DNA of 64,000 nt from contig JANSXV010000001.1 of the NCBI GenBank assembly GCA_024742735.1, positions 620,001 to 684,000 of the forward strand. Reading direction: 5' to 3'. The stretch is from Alphaproteobacteria bacterium. GTDB taxonomy: Bacteria; Pseudomonadota; Alphaproteobacteria; Caulobacterales; Maricaulaceae. Positions 8,614-17,554 of this stretch are shown piece after piece. Below the pieces are notes generated by a model. It saw only the letters and a list, made by a program, of their open reading frames with translations, was not told the origin of the DNA and made no database searches. The number at the start of each line of letters is the position of its first letter. Within the stretch, counting starts at the first letter, position 1. Made by a program: the position numbers and the translations under genes.

Positions 8614-9527
8614 ACCCGGTCGTCACCGCCCTCATCCCCATCGCCGGGGTGATCGCGCTGGGCTGGGGCTTGCGGCGCACGGGGCTCGTGCGCGCCGAGC
8701 TGTGGGCCGGCGTAAACCGGCTGAGCTATCAGGCGCTGCTGCCCGCGCTTTTGTTCTCCACCATCTCCACCGCCGAGCTTCAGGGCGGAGAAGCCGCGCC
8801 CTTTCTGATCGCGGCGACGCTGGCCTTCATCGCCATGGGCGTCATCGCGCTGGCGTTCAAACCGCTGCCCGTGGGCGGGCCGGCCTATACCAGCCTGTTT
8901 CAGGGCGCGGTGCGCTGGAACGGCTTTGTTCTGCTGGCGCTGGCCGGCGCCGTGTTCGGACCGGAGGGCGCGGCGCTGGCCGCCCTGGTGTTCGCCCCGA
9001 CCGTGCCGATCATCAACGTCATGTGCGTGGCCGCCCTGACCATCTGGGGCGCCAGCGACCGCAAACCCGAAGCCCAGCGCGTGGCGTTCCGCATCGTCAC
9101 CAATCCGCTGATCCTGGCGTGCCTGGCGGGCGCCGCCGCGAATGCGCTGGACTGGTTCCAGACCGGACCGGTCGCCGACACCGCAGCGCTGGCAGGACGG
9201 GCCGCCCTGCCCCTGATCCTGCTGGCCATCGGCGCCGGGCTGGACTTCTCCGCCCTCAAGGCGCGTCCGGCCCTGTTGAGCCTGTCGGTCAGCCTGAAGC
9301 TGATCGTCGCGCCGGCCGTGTTCTACGGGCTTGGCCTGGCCTTCGGGCTGGAGGGCCTGCCCCTCATCCTGATCACCGCCATCGGCGCGACGCCCGGCGC
9401 GGCGGCGAGCTATGTGCTGGCCAGCGAGATGGGCGGGGACGCCAGGCTCATGGCCGGACACGTCACCGCCACAACCATCGCCGCCTTCATCGCCCTGCCG
9501 GTCTGGATCCAGGTCGCGGGCGGATGA
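8610..9527 (+). CDS. AEC-family transporter, first of a tandem pair
   Basis: Predicted permease of the auxin-efflux-carrier family, 305 residues, with about ten hydrophobic segments in two halves of five. The N terminus VVTALIPIAGVIALGWGL and the ATPGAAASYVLA segment near the end fit the family. The GTG start overlaps the ruvX stop. It is followed by a paralogue of the same length and layout (ELWAGVNRL here, ELWAGINAL there), so this is a tandem duplication. Substrate unknown; AEC proteins move organic acids and similar anions. Confidence 0.82.
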   Translation: MNPVVTALIPIAGVIALGWGLRRTGLVRAELWAGVNRLSYQALLPALLFSTISTAELQGGEAAPFLIAATLAFIAMGVIALAFKPLPVGGPAYTSLFQGAVRWNGFVLLALAGAVFGPEGAALAALVFAPTVPIINVMCVAALTIWGASDRKPEAQRVAFRIVTNPLILACLAGAAANALDWFQTGPVADTAALAGRAALPLILLAIGAGLDFSALKARPALLSLSVSLKLIVAPAVFYGLGLAFGLEGLPLILITAIGATPGAAASYVLASEMGGDARLMAGHVTATTIAAFIALPVWIQVAGG

Positions 9528-10441
9528 CCGGGCTCATCCTGACAGCCTTCCTGCCGATCTTCGGCCTCATCGCGCTGGGCTATGGCGTGCGTGCGACCGG
9601 CTATCTGCCGCGTGAGCTGTGGGCGGGCATCAACGCGCTGAACCATCGCCTGCTGCTGCCCGCCTTCCTCATCGCCCTGTTCGCCCGCAGCGATCTGAGC
9701 GCGAGCGGATCCGCCAGCCTTGCCGGTGCGGCGGCGCTGGGCAGCCTGACGCTGATCATCGCCGGCATCCTGACCGCCCGCCTGCTGAGCGCCTCGCGCC
9801 GTGAAGCCGCCAGCGTTTGCGCCGTCGCGGTCCAGTGGAATTTCGTCCTGACTCTGGGCCTCGCAGAACGCCTGCTGGGCGAAGCCGCGCCACTGAGCGC
9901 TGCGCCCGTCGCCGCAGCGGGCGTCCTGATCGGCGCCGGCTTTACTGTGGCCAGCTTCGCCTGGGCGAGCTCGGGCTCGGCCTCAGGCGCTGTAAAGCGC
10001 ATCGTACGCGACCCGGTCCTCATCGCGTGCGTGATCGGCATCATCCTGTCCTTCCTCCAGCTAGGTCAGCATGCGCCGATCCTGGTCAGCGGGCTGGAGC
10101 TGCTGGGGGCAGGATCGCTGGCGGTGATTCTGGTGGCCATGGGCGCGGGTCTGGACTTCGCCGCCCTGAAAGGCCGCATTCGGCTATTGATCGCGGCGGC
10201 GGCGCTACGCTGCGGTCTGGGCGCGCTCGTATTCATCGCCATCGCCATGATAATGGGCGTATCCGGCGATGGTCTCGTCGTGCTGGCCCTGGCCGGCGCG
10301 GCGCCGGGGGCGGCGGTGACCTACGCCATCGCCGCCGACTTCAAGGGCGAGACCGGCCTCGTCGCGGGCATGCTGACCCTGTCCGTGCTGGTCAGCGCGG
10401 CGGTGCTGCCGGTGGCGGCGGCCTTCGCGCTCAGCCTCTAG
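9524..10441 (+). CDS. AEC-family transporter, second of a tandem pair
   Basis: Paralogue of the preceding carrier, also 305 residues, starting at an ATG that overlaps its stop by 4 nt. About ten hydrophobic segments; it shares ELWAGIN, MGAGLDFAALKG and GAAPGAAVTYAIA with its neighbour. The two could act separately or together. The next gene, pyrB, starts 80 nt later after a GC-rich gap, so the run probably breaks here. Confidence 0.82.
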   Translation: MTGLILTAFLPIFGLIALGYGVRATGYLPRELWAGINALNHRLLLPAFLIALFARSDLSASGSASLAGAAALGSLTLIIAGILTARLLSASRREAASVCAVAVQWNFVLTLGLAERLLGEAAPLSAAPVAAAGVLIGAGFTVASFAWASSGSASGAVKRIVRDPVLIACVIGIILSFLQLGQHAPILVSGLELLGAGSLAVILVAMGAGLDFAALKGRIRLLIAAAALRCGLGALVFIAIAMIMGVSGDGLVVLALAGAAPGAAVTYAIAADFKGETGLVAGMLTLSVLVSAAVLPVAAAFALSL

Positions 10442-10521
10442 CGGCCTTGCCGCGCCGCGCGCGCGCGCCTATACCGCGCCAGCCCCTGGGCCAGCCTCTG
10501 GACGCGAGGACGCAACACAGC

Positions 10522-11505
10522 ATGAGCCGCGCCGGTTTCGCCTACGACTTTCCTCACGCGAGTCTGCTCAGCGTGGGCGCGCTCAATCCGCTCGACGTCT
10601 CCATGGTTTTCGAGCGGGCGAACGTCCATTTCGACGCCGGCCGGTCCGGCTCCGGTCATGAGCGCACGCTGGACGGCATCGCCGTCATCAACCTGTTCTT
10701 CGAGAACTCCACGCGCACGCTGGCGAGCTTTGAAATGGCCGCCAAGCGCCTGGGCGCGGACGTGATCAACTTCGCCGCCGGCGCCGCGTCGATTGCTAAA
10801 GGGGAAAGCCTGGCCGACACGGCCTTGACCCTGAACGCCATGAACCCCGACGTCATGGTGGTGCGCCACAAGGCGGCCGGGGCTGCGGACTTCTTCGCGA
10901 AGGTCACCGGCGCCAGCGTCATCAATGGCGGCGACGGCGCCCATGAACATCCCACCCAGGCTCTCCTGGACGCCTTCACGCTGACCCGGCGCTGGGGCGA
11001 GGTCGGCGGCAAGCGCGTCTGCATCGTCGGCGACATTCTGCATTCGCGCGTGGCGCGCTCCAACGTGTCGCTCCTGAACCTCCTGAACGCCGAGGTGCGC
11101 CTGTGCGGACCCGCGACCCTGCTTCCGGCCGACGCGGACCGCTGGGGCGTGCAGGTCTTCCATGATCTGGACGAGGCCATCGAGGGCTGCGACGCGGTCA
11201 TGGCCCTGCGCATCCAGAAGGAGCGCATGGGGCCCGGCCTGATCCCGTCGGACCGCGAATACGCGGCGATCTACGGGCTGAACCACGCCCGGCTGGAGCA
11301 CGCCGCGCCGGACTGCCTGGTGATGCACCCCGGCCCCATGAACCGGGGGGTCGAGATCGATGGCGCGCTGGCTGATGATCCCGATCGCGCGGTGATCCTT
11401 GAGCAGGTCGAGGCCGGAGTCGCCATTCGCATGGCGGTGCTGGAGCTGCTGACCGGGCGCGCGCCGAACGCACGCTACCAGGACGGCATGGAGGACGGGG
11501 CATGA
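10522..11505 (+). CDS. pyrB: aspartate carbamoyltransferase catalytic subunit
   Basis: Second step of pyrimidine synthesis: carbamoyl phosphate plus aspartate to carbamoyl aspartate. From the ATG at 10522 the protein is 327 residues. It has the carbamoyl-phosphate site FFENSTRTLASFE, the HEHPTQALLDAFT motif and VMHPGPMNRGVE near the end. A GCGAGGA ribosome-like site lies upstream. It overlaps the following dihydroorotase-like gene by 4 nt. This is the pyrB-pyrC' arrangement known from bacteria in which the inactive dihydroorotase homologue is a structural partner of PyrB. No pyrI regulatory gene is present. Confidence 0.95.
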   Translation: MSRAGFAYDFPHASLLSVGALNPLDVSMVFERANVHFDAGRSGSGHERTLDGIAVINLFFENSTRTLASFEMAAKRLGADVINFAAGAASIAKGESLADTALTLNAMNPDVMVVRHKAAGAADFFAKVTGASVINGGDGAHEHPTQALLDAFTLTRRWGEVGGKRVCIVGDILHSRVARSNVSLLNLLNAEVRLCGPATLLPADADRWGVQVFHDLDEAIEGCDAVMALRIQKERMGPGLIPSDREYAAIYGLNHARLEHAAPDCLVMHPGPMNRGVEIDGALADDPDRAVILEQVEAGVAIRMAVLELLTGRAPNARYQDGMEDGA

Positions 11506-12758
11506 CGCTGTTTCGCCAGGCGCGCCTGATCGACCCGGCCTCCAACCATGACGGCCTCGGTGCGCTGCGCGTGCGCGCGGGAGACATCGTTGAGATCGCC
11601 GACGATCTGCAGCCGCTCGATGGCGAGGACGTGATTGATCTGGGCGGCAAGGCGCTGGCGCCGGCCCTGATCGATATGCGCGTGGAAGCCTTCATGAGCG
11701 CGGGCGGCGCAGCGGGACTGACTGCGACGGCCCAGGCTGCGGCGGCCGGCGGCGTCGGGACGATCCTGCTCCACGCCCAGCCCGGCCTGTCGCGGCCGGA
11801 GCGCTTCGCCGCCATCGAAGCCGCGGCGCTGGACTGCCCGGTCAATCTGCTACCGACCGGCGTGCTGGTCGACGAGGCTGGCGAACTGGGCGAGGCCGGT
11901 CTCATGATGCGCGCGGGCGCCGCCCTGCTCAGTGATGGCGGACGGCCGATCCGCGACGCCGCCCTGGCCCGCCGGGCGCTCAGCTACGCCTCGACCTTCG
12001 ACGCCTGGACCGCCCTGCGCGCCGAGGACGCCGACCTCGCAGTTGGGACTTGCGCGCACGAGGGCGATCTCGCCATGCGCCTGGGCCTGCCCGCCCGCCC
12101 GGCCGCCGGCGAGCGCCTGGCCATCGAGCGCGGGGCTGTGCTGGCTGAGCTCACCGGCGCCCAGATCCTGTTTGACCGGGTGACGACCGCAGAAGGCCTG
12201 TCCGCCCTGCGTCAGGCCCGCGCACGCGGCCTGGAGATCGCCGCGACTGCGCCGGTCACCCACCTGATGTTCAATGCCGTCGACACCGGCGCTTTCGATG
12301 CGCGCTACCGGCTGGAGCCGCCTCTGCGCGACGAGGAGGACCGGCTGGCCCTGATCGCAGCGCTGGCTGAAGGCGATATCGACATCCTCGTCTCCGACCA
12401 TCGCGCCTGCACCGGCGAATCCAAGGCCCATCCCTTCCCTGAGGCGGAAGCCGGGTCGGCCAATCTCGAAGCGCTGCTGCCGGCCCTGTGCACGCTGGCC
12501 GCCGACAGCCGGGTCCGGCTGGTGGATGCGCTGCGCGCGGTGACCAGCACGCCAGCCCAGCTACTGGGCCTGGCCCAGGGCCGTCTTGAGCCCGGCGCTC
12601 CGGCTGATCTTGTCGCTTTTGATCCCGATGCACCGACCGTTTACGGCCGCTCCGGTCTGTCCTGCGAGGCCTCCAGCGCGTTCGAAGGCCGGCGACTGAC
12701 CGGCAGGGTCTTGATCACCATGGTCAACGGGGTGATGATCCATCAACCTGCAGGATAG
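11502..12758 (+). CDS. dihydroorotase homologue lacking the HxH metal site (PyrC')
   Basis: A 418-residue amidohydrolase-fold protein of the class I dihydroorotase group, coupled to pyrB. The first strand, where active enzymes have DxHxHxR, here reads LIDMRVEAF (residues 57-64), so both histidine metal ligands are Arg60 and Glu62. Other features remain (CAHEGDL, the late DH pair in VSDHRACTGESK, the C-terminal PADLVAFDP strand). By comparison with pyrBC' systems it is probably a non-catalytic scaffold for PyrB. A true pyrC must then exist elsewhere; none is in this window. Confidence 0.82.
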   Translation: MTLFRQARLIDPASNHDGLGALRVRAGDIVEIADDLQPLDGEDVIDLGGKALAPALIDMRVEAFMSAGGAAGLTATAQAAAAGGVGTILLHAQPGLSRPERFAAIEAAALDCPVNLLPTGVLVDEAGELGEAGLMMRAGAALLSDGGRPIRDAALARRALSYASTFDAWTALRAEDADLAVGTCAHEGDLAMRLGLPARPAAGERLAIERGAVLAELTGAQILFDRVTTAEGLSALRQARARGLEIAATAPVTHLMFNAVDTGAFDARYRLEPPLRDEEDRLALIAALAEGDIDILVSDHRACTGESKAHPFPEAEAGSANLEALLPALCTLAADSRVRLVDALRAVTSTPAQLLGLAQGRLEPGAPADLVAFDPDAPTVYGRSGLSCEASSAFEGRRLTGRVLITMVNGVMIHQPAG

Positions 12759-12761
12759 TTC

Positions 12762-13367
12762 ATGATCACCGATTCGCCTTTTATGCTCATATTCGCAGTT
12801 CTTGGCGGCTATCTGCTCGGCTCCATGCCGTTCGGACTGGTGCTGACGCGGCTTGCCGGGCTGGGTGATATCCGCAAGACCGGCTCCGGCAATATCGGCG
12901 CGACGAATGTCCTGCGCACCGGCCGCAAGGATCTGGCCTTCCTCACCCTGGTACTGGATTCGGGCAAGGCCGGATTCGCGGGGCTGATCTTCACCGCCCT
13001 CATCTCTACGCCCGCCGGTCTGGCGGCGGCGGGCGCGGCGTTCCTGGGCCACTGCTTTCCGGTCTGGCTGAGATTCAAGGGCGGCAAGGGCGTGGCGACC
13101 TTCCTGGGCGCGCTGCTGGCGACCGCCTGGCCGGTGGGCCTTTTGACCTGCTTCACCTGGCTCGGCGCAGCGCTGTTGTTCCGCATGTCGAGCCTGTCGG
13201 CCCTGATCGCCGCCGCCGCCGCGCCGGTCTTCGCCCTGGCGTTCGGGCGCGAGGACGTCGCGCTACTCGCGCTATTCCTGACCGCCCTGATCTACTGGCT
13301 GCACCGGTCCAACATCGATCGCATCCTGAAGGGCGAAGAACCGCGCATCGGCGCGAAGGCGACGTGA
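12762..13367 (+). CDS. plsY: glycerol-3-phosphate acyltransferase PlsY
   Basis: Inner-membrane enzyme that transfers the acyl group from acyl-phosphate to glycerol-3-phosphate, first step of phospholipid synthesis. The 201-residue protein has about five membrane segments and the three family motifs: GYLLGSMPFGLVL, the GSGNIGATNVLR loop and HCFPVWLRFKGGKGVAT. It starts 3 nt after the pyrC' stop and overlaps dprA by 4 nt. Confidence 0.95.
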   Translation: MITDSPFMLIFAVLGGYLLGSMPFGLVLTRLAGLGDIRKTGSGNIGATNVLRTGRKDLAFLTLVLDSGKAGFAGLIFTALISTPAGLAAAGAAFLGHCFPVWLRFKGGKGVATFLGALLATAWPVGLLTCFTWLGAALLFRMSSLSALIAAAAAPVFALAFGREDVALLALFLTALIYWLHRSNIDRILKGEEPRIGAKAT

Positions 13368-14512
13368 AGCGGCGGGCGCTGAAGCCGGCCGAACGGCTGG
13401 ACTGGCTGCGCCTGGCGCGCACCTCCGGCGTCGGCCCCGTCACCTTCAACGCCCTGATCGACCGTTATGGCGAACCCGGCGCCGCCATCGAGGCTTTGCC
13501 GCGCCTGGCCGCCCGGGGTGGACGCGCCAAACCGCAGAGGCCCGCGACCCGCGCCGAGGCCGAACGTGAACTGGTGCGGACCGAGGCCATCGGCGCGCGC
13601 CTGATCTGCGCCTGCGAGCCGGAGTTCCCCGATCGCCTGTTCGAATTGTCGCCCTTACCGCCCGTCATCACGGTCAAGGGTCCGCTGGATCCCGATGAAC
13701 GCCCGGTCTGCGCCATGGTGGGCGCGCGCAATGCGTCCGGCGTGGGATTGCGCTTCGCCGGCGACCTGGCGCGGGAGCTGGGCGCCCGTGGCGTCGTGGT
13801 GGCGTCCGGGTTAGCCCGCGGCGTGGACGGCGCCGCCCATGCCGGAGCGCTGGAGACCGGCACCATTGCGGTGACCGCCGGCGGGCTCGCCCGCATCTAT
13901 CCGCCCGAACACGAAGCCCTGCATCGCGCCATCGCCGAGCAAGGCCTGCTGATCAGTGAAAACCCGCCTGACCATGTGGGACAGGCCCGCGACTTCCCGC
14001 GCCGCAACCGGCTCATCAGCGGCGTTTCACTGGGCGTCGTCGTCGTGGAGGCGGCCGAGCGGTCGGGCTCCCTGATCACGGCGCGCTATGCGCTGGAGCA
14101 GAACCGTGAGGTCATGGCCGTGCCCGGCTCTCCGCTGGACCCGCGCGCCCGCGGCGCCAACCGCCTGCTGCGCGACGGCGCCGCCCTGATCGAAAGCGCC
14201 GACGACGTCATCGCCGTGCTGGAACAGGCGCGCCGGCCCTCTGTCGAGGCGCCGTCGGGATTTGAGTTCGAGGACGAGCCCCTTGATCCTGACCGCCTGG
14301 AGACGGAAGCCGACAGTGTGCGCGAGCGCATCGCCGAGCTTTTATCGCCCAGCCCCATCTCGAGGGACGAGCTGGCCCGCATCACCGGCGCTCCCGCCCG
14401 GGCCGTTCTGGCGGCGTTGATCGAGCTGGAGCTGGCCGGGCGCGCCGACATCAGCCCGGGCGGCATGGTGCGCGCCGCCTATCCCGAAAGCGACCCGGCT
14501 CAATCCTTCTGA
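13364..14512 (+). CDS. dprA: DNA-processing protein DprA
   Basis: Single-stranded DNA binding protein that loads RecA during natural transformation. The 382-residue protein has an N-terminal helical/SAM-like region, the Rossmann fold with VGARNASGVGLRFAGDLA and VASGLARGVDGAAHAGAL, the FPRRNRLISG segment and a C-terminal winged helix (about residues 320-375). The GTG start overlaps the plsY stop. It ends tail to tail with a small minus-strand gene, overlapping it by 13 nt. Confidence 0.93.
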   Translation: MKRRALKPAERLDWLRLARTSGVGPVTFNALIDRYGEPGAAIEALPRLAARGGRAKPQRPATRAEAERELVRTEAIGARLICACEPEFPDRLFELSPLPPVITVKGPLDPDERPVCAMVGARNASGVGLRFAGDLARELGARGVVVASGLARGVDGAAHAGALETGTIAVTAGGLARIYPPEHEALHRAIAEQGLLISENPPDHVGQARDFPRRNRLISGVSLGVVVVEAAERSGSLITARYALEQNREVMAVPGSPLDPRARGANRLLRDGAALIESADDVIAVLEQARRPSVEAPSGFEFEDEPLDPDRLETEADSVRERIAELLSPSPISRDELARITGAPARAVLAALIELELAGRADISPGGMVRAAYPESDPAQSF

Positions 14513-14754
14513 TTGAACGGGAAGGGAAGGTCCGGCGGGCTGGCGCCGAAATTCGGCGGGCCATTGGTCATCAACCGGCATTCCTGATCGACAACCTGAG
14601 AGGCCGCCGCCAGCATCGCGCTGGAGTTGTGCAGGTTGGAGATGTTGGCGAAGTGCGCCATCGACGCCAGCATCTCGATGAGATAGGCCGCCGCCTCCTC
14701 GGTCGAGGCCGGCTCAGTCATGCGGTCAAACGGATCGCGATCGCTGGTGGGCAT
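14500..14754 (-). CDS. small hypothetical protein
   Basis: An 84-residue reading frame from an ATG at 14754, or 73 residues from an ATG at 14721 (MTEPASTEEAAAYLIEMLAS). The middle is a helical segment (SMAHFANISNLHNSSAMLAAASQ) that looks like a small helical bundle, and the tail is proline-rich (PPNFGASPPDLPFP). I do not recognise it. Composition is protein-like rather than a typical antisense shadow. It opposes dprA and lies upstream of topA on the other strand. Neither start has a good ribosome site. Confidence 0.55.
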   Translation of the reverse strand: MPTSDRDPFDRMTEPASTEEAAAYLIEMLASMAHFANISNLHNSSAMLAAASQVVDQECRLMTNGPPNFGASPPDLPFPFNQKD

Positions 14755-14959
14755 GCAAATACTCGCGGAACGCGTCTTTACGAGAAAGACAACTAAGGCG
14801 GGTTGTGTAATCCCGTGCACCCTTGAGTGCAAGCCCGCGTTTATGCAACCGAGCTGCGGCGCCCGTTCAGTTGACAGGCTTCGGCCCCGCCCCCACCTTC
14901 CGCCGCTGCTGAGCAGGCCCCTGCCTGCGGCCCAGCGCCATGAGCGAGTCTTCAGATCC

Positions 14960-17554
14960 ATGCACGTCGTCGTCGTTGAATCCCCGGCTAAAGCCAAGAC
15001 AATCAACAAGTATCTGGGGTCGGACTATACGGTCCTGGCCAGCTTCGGCCACGTGCGCGACCTGCCGGCGAAGGATGGGTCCGTTCGCCCGGACGAAGAC
15101 TTCGCCATGGAATGGACGGTCGAAGGCAAGTCGAAAGAGCGCATCAAGGCCATCGCTGAAGCCCTGAAGAACGCCGACAGCCTGATCCTGGCCACTGACC
15201 CGGACCGGGAAGGCGAAGCGATCAGCTGGCACCTGCTGGAAGCGCTCAACAAGCGCCGCGCCCTCAAAGACAAGCAGGTCCAGCGCGTCGCCTTCAACGC
15301 CATCACCAAGAAGTCCGTCACCGAAGCCATGGCCCATCCGCGCGATGTGGATATGGAGCTGGTGGAAGCCTATCTGGCGCGCCGCGCGCTCGACTATCTG
15401 GTGGGCTTCACCCTGTCCCCGGTGCTGTGGCGCAAGCTGCCTGGCGCGCGCTCGGCCGGCCGTGTGCAGTCCGTCGCCCTGCGTCTGATCACCGAACGCG
15501 AGAGCGAGATCGAGGCGTTCAAGCCTCAGGAATACTGGTCGGTGGAGGCCGACATGCTGGCCGAAGGCGCAGACGCCAGCTTCCGCGCCAAACTGCACCG
15601 GTTTGAAGACAAGAAGATCACCCGGCTGAGCATCGAAAACGGCGACCGCGCCGCCGCTGCGAAGGCGGCCATCGAGTCGGCCGCCTTCTCGGTCGCGGCG
15701 GTCGAGGCCAAGCCCACCAAGCGCCACCCGGCCCCGCCCTTCACCACCTCGACCCTGCAGCAGGAAGCCGCGCGCAAGCTGGGCTTCGACGCCCAGCGCA
15801 CCATGCGGACCGCCCAGCGGCTTTATGAAGGTGTGGAGATCGGCGGCGAGACGGTGGGTCTCATCACCTATATGCGGACCGACGGCGTCTCCATGGACGG
15901 CGGCGCCATCGCCGAGGCCCGCGCGGTGATCGGCAATGAGCACGGCTCCGACTATGTGCCGGAGAAGCCGCGCGCCTATTCCTCCAAGGCCCGCAACGCC
16001 CAGGAAGCCCACGAGGCGATCCGTCCGACGAGCTTCTCGCGCATGCCGGGCTCCATGCGGCTGGAGGGCGACCAGGCCCGGCTCTACGCCCTGATCTGGA
16101 AGCGTGCGGTCGCCAGCCAGATGGAAAGCGCGCGCCTGGAGCGCACGACCATCGATCTGGAGAACGAAGACAAGTCACTCGCCCTGCGCGCGACCGGTTC
16201 CGTCGTGACCTTCCCGGGCTTCTTCGCGCTTTATCAGGAAGGCCGCGACGACGAGGACGAGGAGGGCGAAAGCCGTCTGCCCCGCCTGCGCGAAGGCCTC
16301 CCGGCCAGGGCTGAGAAGACCTTCACCGAGCAGCATTTCACCAAGCCGCCCGCGCGCTTCACCGAAGCCACGCTGGTTAAGCGCCTGGAAGAGCTTGGCA
16401 TCGGGCGGCCCTCCACCTACGCCTCGACCCTGTCGGTGCTGCGCGACCGGGGCTATGTCCACATGGAGGACAAGCGCTTCATCCCAGAAGACAAGGGCCG
16501 CGTCGTCATTGCATTTCTGGAGAATTTCTTCTCGCGTTATGTGGAGTATGACTTCACCGCCTCGCTGGAGGATCAGCTCGACAAGGTCAGCGCCGGCGAT
16601 CTCGACTGGAAGGCTCTGCTGCGCCAGTTCTGGACAGAGTTTTCCGCCAGCGTGGAGGAGATCGCGGACCTGCGCATCGGTGACGTGATCGAGGCGATGA
16701 ATGTGGAGCTGGCGCCGCTGATCTATCCCCCGCGCGAGGATGGCGGCGATCCGAAAATCTGCCCGGTCTGCAATGTGGGCGAGCTGTCCCTGCGCCTGGG
16801 CAAGCATGGCGCGTTCGTAGGCTGCAACAACTATCCCGACTGCAAGTTCACCCGCCCGCTGGGCTCGTCCGATGCGCCGACCCAGGCCGGGTCCGACGGC
16901 GCGCTGGGCGAACATCCGCAGACCGGTGCGACCATCTATCTGAAGGACGGCCGCTTCGGGCCGTATCTGGAGATGAGCGTCGAGGGCGAAGGCAAGCCCC
17001 GGCGCGGGTCGGTTCCGAAAGGCTGGGCGCTGTCCGACATCGATCTGGACAAGGCGATCCAGCTGATCGACCTGCCGCGCGAAGTCGGCAAGCACCCCGA
17101 GGACGGCGAACCGATCGAGGCCGGCATCGGGCGGTATGGCCCCTTCGTGCGCCACGGCAAGACCTATGCGAACCTTCAGAACGCCGAAGAGGTGTTCGAG
17201 GTCGGCCTGAACCGCGCTGTGGACCTGATCGCCCAGAAGAAAGCCAATCCGCGCGGGCGCGGCGCGGCGGCCGAACCGCTGAAACAGCTCGGCGCCCACC
17301 CTGAAGACGGCGAACCGGTCAACGTCATGAGCGGCCGATACGGGCCCTATGTGAAGCACGGAAAGACCAACGCCACCCTTCCTAAAGGCAAGGACCCTCA
17401 GGAGATCACCCTGGAGGAGGCCGTCGCTCTGATCGCGGAGAAGGCGGCCAAGGGCGGCGCGAAGAAAAAAGCCCCGGCGAAGAAGAAGGCGCCCGCCAGG
17501 AAGAAGCCTGCAGCGAAGAAAACAGCGTCGAAATCGACGAAGGCGGGCTCTTGA
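14960..17554 (+). CDS. topA: DNA topoisomerase I (type IA)
   Basis: Relaxes negative supercoils by single-strand passage. From the ATG at 14960 it is 864 residues and begins MHVVVVESPAKAKTINKYLG, the TOPRIM start; ATDPDREGEAISWHL carries the metal-binding acidic residues. The catalytic tyrosine is in GLITYMRTDGVS. A C-terminal CPVC..C..C zinc ribbon (ICPVCNVGEL to NNYPDCKF) is followed by topoisomerase C-terminal repeats and a Lys/Ala-rich DNA-binding tail. A longer upstream frame is rejected because it overlaps the opposing small gene and lacks homology. It overlaps rnr by 4 nt. Confidence 0.96.
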   Translation: MHVVVVESPAKAKTINKYLGSDYTVLASFGHVRDLPAKDGSVRPDEDFAMEWTVEGKSKERIKAIAEALKNADSLILATDPDREGEAISWHLLEALNKRRALKDKQVQRVAFNAITKKSVTEAMAHPRDVDMELVEAYLARRALDYLVGFTLSPVLWRKLPGARSAGRVQSVALRLITERESEIEAFKPQEYWSVEADMLAEGADASFRAKLHRFEDKKITRLSIENGDRAAAAKAAIESAAFSVAAVEAKPTKRHPAPPFTTSTLQQEAARKLGFDAQRTMRTAQRLYEGVEIGGETVGLITYMRTDGVSMDGGAIAEARAVIGNEHGSDYVPEKPRAYSSKARNAQEAHEAIRPTSFSRMPGSMRLEGDQARLYALIWKRAVASQMESARLERTTIDLENEDKSLALRATGSVVTFPGFFALYQEGRDDEDEEGESRLPRLREGLPARAEKTFTEQHFTKPPARFTEATLVKRLEELGIGRPSTYASTLSVLRDRGYVHMEDKRFIPEDKGRVVIAFLENFFSRYVEYDFTASLEDQLDKVSAGDLDWKALLRQFWTEFSASVEEIADLRIGDVIEAMNVELAPLIYPPREDGGDPKICPVCNVGELSLRLGKHGAFVGCNNYPDCKFTRPLGSSDAPTQAGSDGALGEHPQTGATIYLKDGRFGPYLEMSVEGEGKPRRGSVPKGWALSDIDLDKAIQLIDLPREVGKHPEDGEPIEAGIGRYGPFVRHGKTYANLQNAEEVFEVGLNRAVDLIAQKKANPRGRGAAAEPLKQLGAHPEDGEPVNVMSGRYGPYVKHGKTNATLPKGKDPQEITLEEAVALIAEKAAKGGAKKKAPAKKKAPARKKPAAKKTASKSTKAGS

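Noticed and set aside
14720-14959. 80-codon N-terminal extension of topA
   Set aside because: The family starts MHVVVVESPAKAK; the extension overlaps the opposing small gene and has no likeness.
14755-14959. Small RNA gene upstream of topA
   Set aside because: Non-coding gap holds only weak promoter-like boxes and no clear terminator or conserved fold.
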